Below, in pieces: positions 1-7,871 of a stretch of DNA of 37,680 nt (its first letter is position 1; every line of letters starts with the position of its first letter). The stretch comes from an uncultured Armatimonadota bacterium. GTDB lineage: Bacteria; Armatimonadota; Armatimonadia; Armatimonadales; Armatimonadaceae. Location: NCBI GenBank assembly GCA_903910385.1, contig CAIVZM010000081.1:1-37680 (forward strand). The letters are read 5' to 3'. Made by a program: the position numbers and the translations under genes. The notes below the pieces were generated by a model. The model had not been told where the DNA came from and made no database searches. It worked only from the letters and a program-made list of their open reading frames with translations.

Positions 1-618
1 ATAGTCGTCACCGTGGTCCGTGCGGTTTTCTGTGGAATCTGGCGGCGGGACTGATTGCGTATTGCCACCAGCCTACGAAGCCGTCGCTGCACCTGCGAGA
101 CGTGGGAGCATTGACCCAACCTTAACCCGAACTCACGTTATTTTACCGATCCCTATTACAAGCGCCCTTACTGGAAGCGCGGCGAAAAGGAGCAGGGCGA
201 ACACGTTTACTATCTTGCCCCAGATCGTAAGAAACTGCGGCGTGTGGTGGACGACCTGAAACAGCCCAACGGTATCATCGGGACGCCGGACGGCAAAACG
301 CTCTATGTCGCCGACATCGGTGCGGGCAAGACTTACGCCTACAATATCCAACCGGATGGAACGCTCACCGGGAAACGCCTCTTCTGCGAATTGGGAAGCG
401 ACGGCATGACCATAGACAGCGCCGGAAATGTCTATCTGACCGGCGATGGCGTCACTATCTTCGACAAGAACGGGAAAAAGGCGGGGCATATCGCGGTGCC
501 GGAACCCTGGACCGCCAATGTCTGCTTCGGCGGCAAGGACAAGCATACGCTGTTCATTACCGCCAGTAAGGGGTTGTATTCCATTCGCACCAAAACCCAC
601 GGCGTCGGTAGTCAATAA
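1..618 (+). CDS. SMP-30/gluconolactonase-like protein, 3' part, apparently frameshifted
   Basis: The last 168 codons (115-618) are open and read like the second half of an SMP-30/gluconolactonase/LRE beta-propeller: YFTDPYYKRP near 139-168, then QPNGIIGTPDGKTLYVADIG, then a DGMTIDSAGNVYLT block. In this family the PNG and DG.. blocks carry metal-binding residues, and members hydrolyse sugar lactones or related esters. The same frame has a TGA at 112-114. Upstream residues that look homologous (TLTRTHV just before the YFTD block) lie in the next frame, so one base seems to be missing near 138. A second shift may lie further upstream. The gene start is outside the window or destroyed. The stop codon lies in the first copy of the 14-bp repeat. 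It could be a decayed gene or a sequencing error near a contig end. Confidence 0.65.
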
Positions 619-734
619 GCGGAAGTCAATAAGCGGAAGTCAATAAGCGGAAGTCAATAAGCGGAAGTCAATAAGCGGAAGTCAATAAGCGGAAGTCAAT
701 AAGCGGAAGTCAATAAGCGGAAGTCAATAAGCGG
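611..734. repeat. 14-bp tandem repeat, about nine copies
   Basis: The unit GTCAATAAGCGGAA starts at 611, 625, 639, 653, 667, 681, 695, 709 and 723. Eight copies are complete and identical; the ninth matches 12 of 14 bases before diverging to TT. The TAA stop of the preceding gene lies in the first copy. Because 14 is not a multiple of three, TAA recurs in all three plus-strand frames. The complement carries TGA in all three frames. Perfect identity suggests recent slippage expansion. Confidence 0.95.
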
Positions 735-829
735 TTGCGTGCCTGTTTGTAATACTCTGATCGCTGCCGGAATAGCGGTCTTGCTCACGATGGCGGTTCC
801 GGTCAGGATTGTCTTCCGCCTTTGCGGCG

Positions 830-949
830 ATGCCCAATTCCAGACCGGGGCCGTGGTCATGGGTTATCGTCCGGGTTCCCCCGGCGCTGGTCGGATTGGG
901 CTGGATAGGCGTAATCATGCTCTGGATTTTTGCCTTACGCGATAAATGA
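830..949 (+). CDS. Possible 39-residue single-span membrane protein
   Basis: I do not recognise this ORF. It starts at ATG 830 and encodes MPNSRPGPWSWVIVRVPP followed by a strongly hydrophobic stretch (ALVGLGWIGVIMLWIFAL) ending in RDK, which would be one transmembrane helix. There is no clear Shine-Dalgarno sequence. Another hydrophobic run (LIAAGIAVLLTMAVPVRIV) is encoded just upstream in a different frame from GTG 739. The two may therefore be pieces of one frameshifted two-helix protein. Its stop lies just before the GTG start of the YciH gene, which would suit translational coupling. It may equally be chance. Confidence 0.3.
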   Translation: MPNSRPGPWSWVIVRVPPALVGLGWIGVIMLWIFALRDK

Positions 950-956
950 GGCTTAT

Positions 957-1346
957 GTGTCCCGGATAAATTCAAAACGCACTGGATCAACTGGATCAAG
1001 CGGCGGCCTTGTCTACTCGACCCAACATGGGACGATGTGCCCTGCGTGTAACGCGCCGCTATCGGATTGTCAGTGTAACGTAGCGCCATCCTCCTCCGCC
1101 TCTCGTGACGGAATCGTTCGGGTCGGGCGCGAGACGCAAGGACGAAAGGGCGCCGGGGTGACCGTCGTTATCGGGGCGCCGTTGGATAGAAACGAACTTT
1201 CGGAACTCTGTACGCAACTGAAAAAACGCTGCGGCTCCGGCGGAACCCTCAAAGACAGCGTCATTGAAATTCAGGGCGATCATCGGGATGTGATCGTCGC
1301 GGAACTGGCAAAGCGCGGATGGATCGTGAAGCGCGTCGGCGGATAA
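957..1346 (+). CDS. yciH: YciH/SUI1 family translation initiation factor-like protein
   Basis: Homologue of eIF1/SUI1. Family members bind the small ribosomal subunit near the P site and affect start-codon selection in archaea and eukaryotes. The bacterial YciH protein is non-essential and its role is less settled. The SUI1 fold covers roughly the last 85 residues, with the typical strings DGIVRVGRETQGRKG, KKRCGSGGTLKD and IEIQGDHRD. The N-terminal part has GGLVYSTQHG and a four-cysteine cluster (CPACNAPLSDCQC) that could bind zinc. I prefer GTG 957 because GAGG lies 5 nt upstream, giving 129 residues; TTG 930 would add nine residues. It converges on the aminotransferase gene with only about 30 bp between the stops. 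Confidence 0.9.
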   Translation: MSRINSKRTGSTGSSGGLVYSTQHGTMCPACNAPLSDCQCNVAPSSSASRDGIVRVGRETQGRKGAGVTVVIGAPLDRNELSELCTQLKKRCGSGGTLKDSVIEIQGDHRDVIVAELAKRGWIVKRVGG

Positions 1347-1375
1347 GATGACCCCGTAAAAAAGCGTCCTGCGGT

Positions 1376-2701
1376 TTATGCCATGATTTCTCTGAGGACA
1401 ACTTTGGTAGCGGATAGTGTCTGATCTATGTCGTCTTCCGTATGCGCCGCCGAAACGCTTCCCTGCTTGGTCGGAAGCGGGAAGTGGTAGACGCCTTTCT
1501 CGATCAAGGCGGTGCGGTATTTCACGTCGAACGCCATATCGTGATTCTCTGCGATATCGTGCCAGTCCACCGGCGCGTGATCCATAAAGTAGGCGCAAAA
1601 CGCCGAACCCTGACGCGCTACTGTCGCGGTGACGCCCCGTTCAGCGAAAATGGCGCTCAAGCCCGCTTCCATCCGCGCTCCCAACCGCTCCAGACGGGGG
1701 TAAATCTCTGCGCCGTCACGCAACAACTTTTCCATTGTGGCGATTGCCGCCGCCATCACGATGGGGTGGCCGTTGTAAGTTCCGGCGATCATGACGCGTT
1801 TGGCGGGTTCCGGGTGGTTGAACAACTCCATAATTTCTGCCTTGCCGCCAATCGCTCCCAGCGGATACCCGTTAGCGATCGCCTTACCAAAGACCGAAAG
1901 GTCCGGTTTGAGTCCTGCCAGCGATTGATATCCGCCGATATGGTGGCGGAAGCCGGTTTTTACCTCATCCATTACCCAGACCACTCCATAGCGATCGCAT
2001 AGTTCACGAACGCCCTCCCAGTACCCCGGCTTCGGCTTGACAATACCGATGTTTTGCAGAATAGGTTCGGAGATAAGGCAGGCGACCGGATAAGTCGAAA
2101 ACGCCCATTCCACCGCTTCCAGATCGTTGAAGTTGAGGACATGAACGCGATTTTCGACGCCTTCCGGCATTCCGGCAGACATAGGTATAAACGGATACTC
2201 CCCCCGACTGATTCTCGGTCCGATAGCGCCAAGCGGAGTCATGACATTGCAGGCGACTTCATCGTGCCAGCCATTGTAACCGCCCTGCATGACCGCCACA
2301 TGATCCTTACCGGTAAAGGCGCGGGACAATCGCAGAGCGTGATAAGTCGCCTCACTTCCGGTTGTGGCGAACTGTACCTGCTCAAGATTCGGGACACACT
2401 GGCAAAGCAGATCGGCGGCGCGTCCTTCCCAGGGCGTCGTCCCGCTTCCGGCGAGCGTCCATCCCTCCTGCATCGACTGCATCACCGCCGCTTCCACTTC
2501 CGGGTCGGCATGTCCGAGAAGGTAGGGGGCGAATCCGGCATGGTAATCGGTATAGCGATTGCCGTCCACATCCCAAAGCGAGGCGCCCTTTCCCCGGGCG
2601 AACGCGATCAGCGGTTCGACCTTGCGGTTAAGCGAGACGGTTCCGCCGGGAATAAGACGCGAGTTCGCCGTGAATAAGGCGGCCGATTGATCACGTTTCA
2701 T
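1376..2701 (-). CDS. Class III PLP aminotransferase resembling glutamate-1-semialdehyde 2,1-aminomutase
   Basis: A 441-residue fold-type I PLP enzyme of the HemL-like branch of class III aminotransferases. GSAM isomerises glutamate-1-semialdehyde to 5-aminolevulinate in tetrapyrrole synthesis, and paralogues act on other amino groups. Visible features are the N-terminal SRLIPGG block, the phosphate-binding TTGSEAT near 113-119, DEVKTGFR near 245-252 and the Schiff-base lysine K273 in FGKAIANGYP. The C-terminus shows the family-like AAHTEDDIDQTL. Length fits the family. No other heme gene lies nearby, so a true HemL role is not shown by context; a secondary aminotransferase is equally possible. 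ATG at 2699-2701 is the natural start, with only a weak AAAGAC upstream. It is divergent from mgtE. Confidence 0.85.
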   Translation of the reverse strand: MKRDQSAALFTANSRLIPGGTVSLNRKVEPLIAFARGKGASLWDVDGNRYTDYHAGFAPYLLGHADPEVEAAVMQSMQEGWTLAGSGTTPWEGRAADLLCQCVPNLEQVQFATTGSEATYHALRLSRAFTGKDHVAVMQGGYNGWHDEVACNVMTPLGAIGPRISRGEYPFIPMSAGMPEGVENRVHVLNFNDLEAVEWAFSTYPVACLISEPILQNIGIVKPKPGYWEGVRELCDRYGVVWVMDEVKTGFRHHIGGYQSLAGLKPDLSVFGKAIANGYPLGAIGGKAEIMELFNHPEPAKRVMIAGTYNGHPIVMAAAIATMEKLLRDGAEIYPRLERLGARMEAGLSAIFAERGVTATVARQGSAFCAYFMDHAPVDWHDIAENHDMAFDVKYRTALIEKGVYHFPLPTKQGSVSAAHTEDDIDQTLSATKVVLREIMA

Positions 2702-2875
2702 GTCGATGTCTTTCTAAAGCGCTCTCCACGTAAAAGTTTCGCACGATATGAATGTTTCCGTCAGGGAGGGGAGAATCGCCTCCTGAAGATCATTTCCAGT
2801 TTATCGTCTCTCACTTCCAAAAGATGCCATGCGCTGATCTGGAAAGCGAATGCGGGAATCAAAATCCGTATTTTA

Positions 2876-2884
2876 TGATATAAT
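2876..2884 (+). promoter_or_regulatory. Extended -10 promoter candidate for the mgtE leader
   Basis: TG at 2876-2877, one base, then a perfect TATAAT at 2879-2884, forming an extended -10 element. No convincing -35 hexamer is visible, which is usual for extended -10 promoters. Transcription would start near 2891, leaving a leader of about 330 nt before mgtE. That start would cut into the 5' arm (2884-2893) of the longest closing stem I can draw, so either the promoter or that stem is wrong. Confidence 0.5.
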
Positions 2885-2890
2885 TCGGAG

Positions 2891-3090
2891 GCGCGTTTTT
2901 TCCGCCGTCTCGCAAGAGGGCGCGACGTGAGAGAAGACATCCGCCGAATCCAATATCAAAAGCAATGTCCATAGACGCCAATAGTACCTCGCTGCGTACA
3001 CGCAGCGCGGGTCGTCCGGACAGGGACGCGGTGAATCGCGAAACCCGGTCTGTCGGCGTCGCCTCCCGAATCTAAAGAACGGAGGCGATT
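2891..3090 (+). ncRNA. M-box-like (ykoK) Mg2+ riboswitch candidate upstream of mgtE
   Basis: The string AATGTCCATAGACGCCAAT at 2964-2982 matches, from memory, the most conserved core of the M-box (ykoK) riboswitch (AAUGUCCAAAGACGCCAAU), including the GUC-loop-GAC hairpin. A GTGAG lies 37 nt upstream, close to its spacing in the Bacillus mgtE M-box. A perfect hairpin, CGCTGCG/CGCAGCG, lies at 2990-3007. CGCCTCC (3060-3066) can pair with GGAGGCG at 3081-3087, making a stem just before a pyrimidine-rich tract, or with an identical GGAGGCG at 2887-2893. Such mutually exclusive pairing is typical of an expression platform. The conserved helix flanking the core is not obvious, so the ends are approximate. 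The gene downstream encodes a Mg2+ channel, the classic M-box target. Confidence 0.62.
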
Positions 3091-3220
3091 CCGCTTCCGC
3101 TTTTCCGCTTCTTTCTCCCCTTCTCCTGACGATTCCGTTGCAACGGTTCCTCGAACCGGCGTGTACGCGGCGAACCAAACCGCAAGATTATTGAACTGAC
3201 ACCGCCGAAAGGGAACCGCC

Positions 3221-4615
3221 ATGTCCGTAACCGAACGAGAGGACCTGGTCGAGGGCCTGCGTGACGCCTTGCGCCTGCAACAGCAGGGCGATAGCGATGC
3301 GCTCGTTCAGGCATTGGAGGGACGGCACCCCGCCGATATCGCCGAGGCGATGAGCGAGTTGCCCAACGGGGACGCGCTAACTGTGTTTAGCCTCCTCGAC
3401 AACGCCCGCGCCGCCGAAGTCCTCGATGAACTGCATCTGGAAACGCAACGTTATCTTCTCGATAACGATGTTCCGGGACGCATAGCCGATTTGCTGGATC
3501 GCCTCCCGATGGATGACGCCGCCTATGTCGTCGCCAACATGGCGGATGATTCCCCGGAACGCGCCGAAGTCCTCGTCCAGAATCTGGAAAAGCGTTCTCC
3601 GGAAGACGCCGCCGAAGTGCGGGAACTGCTTTCCTACAACGACGATTCCGCCGGGCGACTCATGACGGACAAGTTTGTCCGCCTTTCCGCCTCGATGACG
3701 GTGGATGATGCGTTCGTCGCCGTCCGTCGCTCCGATCCGGAAGTGGAGACGCTGTCCGACCTGTATGTCGTGCAAAACGCCCCGGACGGGGGAGAATTGC
3801 TTATCGGAGTCCTCAGCCTGCGGGATCTGGTGCGTGCGCGTTCTTACCAGACAATCCGTGAGATCATGGTGCCGGAACCGATCACGGTGAACGTCGACAC
3901 CGACCAGCAGGAGGTCGCTCGGATTATCGCCAAGTACGACTTCATGGCATTGCCGGTACTCGATGATAAAGGCTACCTGGCAGGAATTATCACCGTTGAT
4001 GACGTGATCGACGTCCTCGTGGATGAGTTCAACGAGGACTACATGAAACTCGTCGGATCAGATGCCGAGGAAATGGATCGTCGGACCCCGGTACAGGTCG
4101 CGAAACTACGATTGCCCTGGCTGATGGGAACCATGCTTATCGAACTGGGGGCGGGCGGGGTGATATCGCATTTCGACTGGGTATTGCGGGAGGTCATCTT
4201 ACTCGCCTCCTTTATGCCCGTCATCTCTGCCATTTCCGGCAATGTCGGATTACAGGCGGCGGCGATCGTGGTGCGCGGTCTGGATACGGGGCATATCAGC
4301 CTGGATAATATGGGGAAGGCGGTTCGCAAGGAATTGCTCACTTCTCTTTTGATGGCGCTGGTCTGCGGTATCATTCTGGGACTTGTCGGCGTCATCTGGT
4401 CACGACATCTGCCATTCGGTCTGGTTATCGGCGGCGCAATGACCGCTTCCATGCTGACCGCCGGAATGATGGGCACGATCATTCCCATGTTCTCCAAGAA
4501 ACTCGGATTCGACCCTGCCGCCAGTGCTGGACCGTTTGAGACTGCATTTCAGGATGTCATTGGCTATGCCGTTTTCCTGTGGCTCGCCTCTCTGCTAATC
4601 AATTACCTGAAATAA
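3221..4615 (+). CDS. mgtE: Magnesium transporter MgtE
   Basis: Mg2+-gated magnesium channel of the inner membrane, 464 residues, a normal length. The N-terminal MgtE_N helical domain covers about 20-130 (RHPADIAEAM, DNDVPGRIADLLDRLP). A CBS pair follows at about 145-265 (DSAGRLMTD, MVPEPITVNV, DFMALPVLDDKGYLAGIITVDDVIDV). The membrane domain occupies about 290-463 with roughly five hydrophobic helices. In known MgtE structures, acidic residues between the N and CBS domains sense cytosolic Mg2+ and close the pore. The ATG at 3221 has AAGGGAA just upstream. The 519-bp leader with an M-box-like element suggests control by magnesium at the RNA level. Confidence 0.95.
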   Translation: MSVTEREDLVEGLRDALRLQQQGDSDALVQALEGRHPADIAEAMSELPNGDALTVFSLLDNARAAEVLDELHLETQRYLLDNDVPGRIADLLDRLPMDDAAYVVANMADDSPERAEVLVQNLEKRSPEDAAEVRELLSYNDDSAGRLMTDKFVRLSASMTVDDAFVAVRRSDPEVETLSDLYVVQNAPDGGELLIGVLSLRDLVRARSYQTIREIMVPEPITVNVDTDQQEVARIIAKYDFMALPVLDDKGYLAGIITVDDVIDVLVDEFNEDYMKLVGSDAEEMDRRTPVQVAKLRLPWLMGTMLIELGAGGVISHFDWVLREVILLASFMPVISAISGNVGLQAAAIVVRGLDTGHISLDNMGKAVRKELLTSLLMALVCGIILGLVGVIWSRHLPFGLVIGGAMTASMLTAGMMGTIIPMFSKKLGFDPAASAGPFETAFQDVIGYAVFLWLASLLINYLK

Positions 4616-4670
4616 CTGGAAGCAAATGGAATAGGGAAGGTGCGACTATCGAAAAACGGGTCGCAACGGG

Positions 4671-4676
4671 TATAAT
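4671..4676 (+). promoter_or_regulatory. Possible -10 box for the FAD oxidoreductase
   Basis: Perfect TATAAT 18 bp before the preferred ATG at 4694. No good -35 hexamer is visible at 16-18 bp spacing. If real, transcription would start around 4683 and the mRNA leader would be very short. Confidence 0.35.
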
Positions 4677-4693
4677 CGGTGTCAAATAACCGA

Positions 4694-6445
4694 ATGCGTT
4701 ACACCTGTCCTTCCCTTTGCCTTCTTCTATTATTCACTATGAATCTATCCTCTACTGCCGTCGCTGCGCCGCCGGAAGGCGACAGTCCTGTTCGCGTTCT
4801 CGATGTCGAGAAGCGTCGTGTGGTTGTAGCTTCCGAAACACTCGCCGATGCTGGCCCTTCCTGTGATGTCCTGATTCTCGGCGGCGGGACAGGTGGAGTG
4901 GCGGCGGCGCAGGCGGCGGCGGCGCGGGGCGTCTCTGTCATTCTGGTGGAGCCTACCCGTTCGCTGGGAGGTCAGTTTACCAGTCAGTTAGTGCCCGCCC
5001 CCGATGAAAACCGCTACATCGAACCCTATCAGGGAGCTTCCACGACAAACTATCGCAACCTGCGCCGTCGTGTTCGGACACACTACCGAAATCTGCCCGA
5101 TATCAAGGCAGGACTGGAAGAATCCGTCGGTCAGTGCTGGGTCAGTCGCGTTTCTGGAACTCCCGATGTATGGGAAAAAGCGATCAATGAGGCGCTGAAC
5201 CCGTTGATAACCATAGCGACGGGCGATGGGCGACCGATCAAGCGTATCTACCGGCGCCATCAACTTGCACGTATGGGTTTTCTGGCGAATGGGCGGGTCA
5301 ATTACGTCGATATCGTCGATCTGGATTCCGGTAAGGTAACGCGCATCGGGGCGCAATTCGTGCTGGACGCTACCGAAGATGGTTCCGCTCTGGAAATGGC
5401 GGGATGTCCTACAGTCCTCGGGCAGGAGGCGAAATCGGAATTCAACGAACCCAGAGCGCCGCAGGAAGCGCGTCCGGACTGGGTCCAGTCCTTCACCTAT
5501 TGTTTTTTGGTTCGCTGGCAGACAAAGGGCGAGAAGAAAATGATTGAAAAGCCTGCGGAGTATGATTATTTCCGTCAGGTCGGCGAGTACACGCTCAACT
5601 ATGAGTATATCGACCGGGGGACTGTCCCGTATCAGATGCTCAAAAAGGCTCCCGGCGCGGGAGGCTCTTTCTGGACCTATCGACGATTGGTAGCGTCGTC
5701 TTCCTTTAAGAACCGTCCCGTTTCTCCTGAAGGCGATATTGCGTTGATCAACTGGCGCGGTAATGATTTCCATGAGCAACCCTATATCGGTCCCGGCATG
5801 TCGGTCGATGAACAGGCGTTTGCGCTGAATCGGGCGCGAGATTTTGCGAAGGGATTTCTGTACTTCCTTCAGAATGAGGCTCCCCGTGATGAGGGGGGCA
5901 TTGGTTACCCGGAGATTCAACCTCTCAATGGAACCGATGTTGCGGGAGTGGATGAGGAAGGATTTGCGTTGCATCCCTACATTCGCGAATCGCGTCGGCT
6001 GAAGGCGAAATTTACGCTGAACGAGAATCATTTGCTTGCCCCACCCACCGATAAGGATGCCAAATGGGGGGAAGCGTTTCCGGACTCCGTGGGATGTGCG
6101 CTGTATGCAGTGGATATTCATCCGGCGAAGGGAGAACCTCCGTTGCTGGTTCCGGCGTTGCCCTACCATATTCCGCTGGGATCGTTTTTGACATCGTCCG
6201 GACCCGTAAATGTCCTCCCCGCCGCCAAAAATATCGGCGCGACCCGGCTGGCGTTAGCGTCCGCGCGTATGCATCCTACGGAATGGCTTATCGGTGAGAC
6301 GGCGGGCGCTCTCGCCGCCTTCTGTTTGCGCCGTAATATAGCTGACCCATCCGCTGTTCGGGCGGATTCCCATCTTCTGACCCTGTTTCAATGGGACTTG
6401 CGCTCCGGTGATTATCCGCTGTACTGGTCGGATATTTTACCGTGA
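4694..6445 (+). CDS. Secreted FAD-dependent oxidoreductase (FAD_oxidored family)
   Basis: A 583-residue flavoprotein. From ATG 4694 the N-terminus is a good signal peptide (MRYTCPSLCLLLLFTMNL, then SSTAVA before APPEG), so it is probably exported; GTG 4679 would spoil this. The Rossmann FAD site is CDVLILGGGTGGVAAA near 58-73, with an acidic residue at the end of the next strand (VILVEP) and GGQFTSQL after it. The middle holds family-like strings such as DATEDGSALEMAGCP and ALINWRGNDF. The C-terminal FAD-contact region has ALPYHIPLGS, NVLPAAKNIGATRLALASARMHP and IGETAGALAAF. Related proteins are common in Planctomycetes, Verrucomicrobia and Armatimonadota, often near glycan genes; their substrates are mostly unknown. 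There is no obvious operon partner. Confidence 0.85.
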   Translation: MRYTCPSLCLLLLFTMNLSSTAVAAPPEGDSPVRVLDVEKRRVVVASETLADAGPSCDVLILGGGTGGVAAAQAAAARGVSVILVEPTRSLGGQFTSQLVPAPDENRYIEPYQGASTTNYRNLRRRVRTHYRNLPDIKAGLEESVGQCWVSRVSGTPDVWEKAINEALNPLITIATGDGRPIKRIYRRHQLARMGFLANGRVNYVDIVDLDSGKVTRIGAQFVLDATEDGSALEMAGCPTVLGQEAKSEFNEPRAPQEARPDWVQSFTYCFLVRWQTKGEKKMIEKPAEYDYFRQVGEYTLNYEYIDRGTVPYQMLKKAPGAGGSFWTYRRLVASSSFKNRPVSPEGDIALINWRGNDFHEQPYIGPGMSVDEQAFALNRARDFAKGFLYFLQNEAPRDEGGIGYPEIQPLNGTDVAGVDEEGFALHPYIRESRRLKAKFTLNENHLLAPPTDKDAKWGEAFPDSVGCALYAVDIHPAKGEPPLLVPALPYHIPLGSFLTSSGPVNVLPAAKNIGATRLALASARMHPTEWLIGETAGALAAFCLRRNIADPSAVRADSHLLTLFQWDLRSGDYPLYWSDILP

Positions 6446-6733
6446 TTTATGGCTTATTTGCTGATCGCTTCGCAGAAGCGGCACCCCTCAAACGCTTCTT
6501 TATTGAAGAATTTTCTTCGTCGCTTATATACTCCTTACTCCAAGCCAGGAGACGCCAGAACCACGGTGATTATGGCATCTTACTGTGAACATTCTCAGTT
6601 AAGATTTAACATTGCCTTAATCTTCTTCTGTAGACCGCAATGTAGAGTAATCTGACTCGTTAAGAGAAGTATCCTGTTCCTCTGGCGCAAACCCTTCTTA
6701 ATCTATAGCGCCGTCTCTGTTAAGGTGAAAAAT
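6446..6733. other. Intergenic region with weak hairpins
   Basis: About 290 bp between the oxidoreductase and the first prepilin-like gene. CGCTTC-GCA-GAAGCG near 6468 and TTCTT-TATTG-AAGAA followed by TTTTC near 6500-6520 are small hairpins that could end the upstream transcript. I see no convincing promoter with both hexamers, although the region is AT-richer than its flanks. A 68-codon open frame here has no recognisable features. Confidence 0.4.
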
Positions 6734-7618
6734 ATGCCTAAAAACGTTCACAACCGAAAAAGCGCCTTCACGCTTATTGAACTACTTGTCGTTATTGCTA
6801 TTATCGCTATTCTTGCTGCGATTCTTTTTCCTGTTTTTGCGCAGGCTCGTGAGAAGGCTCGCGCTATTTCCTGTCTGTCCAACCTCAAGCAGGCGGGACT
6901 CGCCTATGCGATGTACACGCAGGACTACGATGAGACCACGCCGATTCAACGGGCGTATGACAACCTCAAACAGGGAACAGGCGGACCGTACTGGTATGTG
7001 TTGCTTCAACCATATGTAAAGAACTGGGGTCTGATGGTTTGTCCTGACCGAACCGCAACCACGACAAAAACGGGCGTAAACTATCCGACCGCAGTCAATG
7101 GCAGGCTTCTGGGTTATGGCTATAACGATGGCTGGATTAGCGATAGTAGCCTGGGTCTCACTCTACAGACGACGATTCCTGACCCGCTCAATCCCGGTGG
7201 GACGGTCAGCGCACGTCCTGGTCGTTCCATTGCGGGAATTCAGGCGCCCGCTGATACGGTCGCGTTTGGTGACACCTACGATACGCCGGGTTACTCCATC
7301 GCTATGGACAACCTGCTTGGCGGTAGCGACGCTCCTACGACCACCAAGGGACTGCGCCATAATGGGAACCTCAACTTTGTCTTCGTAGATGGTCATGCAA
7401 AAATCATTCATATGCAGGTAGGTAAGTATTCCAACGGCTACATCGTGACCCGTCCTTCAAATGAAGTGGATGGGCAAAAATGGTGCTATGATCCTAATGC
7501 AACGCCGGACGCCTCCTTCGGAGGACCCGGCGATGGTTACCCAATTGTTTCCGCAACGGCAACCTGCCAGGAAGCGGTTCATGACTATTACACCGGTTCC
7601 TGGACCCTGATTCCGTAA
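6734..7618 (+). CDS. Prepilin-like N-methylation domain protein (DUF1559/H-X9-DG type)
   Basis: A 294-residue type IV pilin-like protein. The short basic leader [11 protein letters not shown] is followed by [20 protein letters not shown], the N-methylation helix with Glu at +5. Cleavage by prepilin peptidase is expected between A11 and F12. The extension [22 protein letters not shown] and the CMYTQDYDE-like block are features I link with Armatimonadota. The C-terminal half has [13 protein letters not shown], fitting the H-X9-DG motif of the Planctomycete and Armatimonadete DUF1559 family. The protein is probably a surface or pseudopilin-like component; its exact role is unknown. ATG 6734 is chosen because AAGGTGA lies about 7 nt upstream. 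A strong hairpin follows at 7636. Confidence 0.88.
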   Translation: MPKNVHNRKSAFTLIELLVVIAIIAILAAILFPVFAQAREKARAISCLSNLKQAGLAYAMYTQDYDETTPIQRAYDNLKQGTGGPYWYVLLQPYVKNWGLMVCPDRTATTTKTGVNYPTAVNGRLLGYGYNDGWISDSSLGLTLQTTIPDPLNPGGTVSARPGRSIAGIQAPADTVAFGDTYDTPGYSIAMDNLLGGSDAPTTTKGLRHNGNLNFVFVDGHAKIIHMQVGKYSNGYIVTRPSNEVDGQKWCYDPNATPDASFGGPGDGYPIVSATATCQEAVHDYYTGSWTLIP

Positions 7619-7635
7619 TTAACTTTAGGACGTGA

Positions 7636-7671
7636 CGCCGTAATAGAGTCAGGAATGGTTCTATTACGGCG
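7636..7671 (+). terminator. Hairpin terminator after the first prepilin-like gene
   Basis: Perfect 12-bp stem CGCCGTAATAGA (7636-7647) with TCTATTACGGCG (7660-7671) and a 12-nt loop. It begins 18 nt after the stop codon. The following CATTTCCCT is only weakly T-rich, so termination may be incomplete and allow read-through into the lipoprotein gene. Confidence 0.65.
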
Positions 7672-7705
7672 CATTTCCCTCTGTGATTCACCCCGGGAGG
7701 TTCCC

Positions 7706-7864
7706 ATGACAACAACGAAACGATCCGCTGCCCTATTTCTCGCCCTTGTTCTGTGTATTCTCTTCGTCACCGGCTGCCAGTCCAGCGGGAACGGGGATGC
7801 GCCCAATGCGGGAATGCCCGCCGCGCAAAAAGACTCTATTCAGCGACACAAAAAAGAAGATTAA
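7706..7864 (+). CDS. Small 52-residue lipoprotein
   Basis: Starts at ATG 7706, preceded by a strong GGGAGG 5 nt upstream. The protein MTTTKRSAALFLALVLCILF is followed by VTGC, a good lipobox with Cys24 as the lipidated residue. Only about 28 polar residues remain after the cysteine, rich in Gly, Ala, Lys and Asp. It is therefore a very small membrane-anchored lipoprotein of unknown function. Its stop lies 7 nt before the ATG of the beta-propeller gene, so the two are probably co-translated. Lys and Arg make the tail positively charged at the end (QRHKKED). I do not recognise a family. Confidence 0.75.
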   Translation: MTTTKRSAALFLALVLCILFVTGCQSSGNGDAPNAGMPAAQKDSIQRHKKED

Positions 7865-7871
7865 CCGACCA

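Noticed and set aside
611-734. CRISPR array
   Set aside because: The units are directly abutting 14-mers with no spacers, and no cas gene is near.
4616-4670. Terminator after mgtE
   Set aside because: Only a 6-bp TGCGAC/GTCGCA stem with no T-tract is present, too weak to call.
4988-6169. 393-codon minus-strand open frame
   Set aside because: It lies opposite the FAD oxidoreductase, which has clear motifs. Its own translation is Arg/Ile-rich with no recognisable domain.
6449-6655. 68-codon plus-strand ORF
   Set aside because: No ribosome-binding site or recognisable sequence, and composition is like the intergenic DNA around it.
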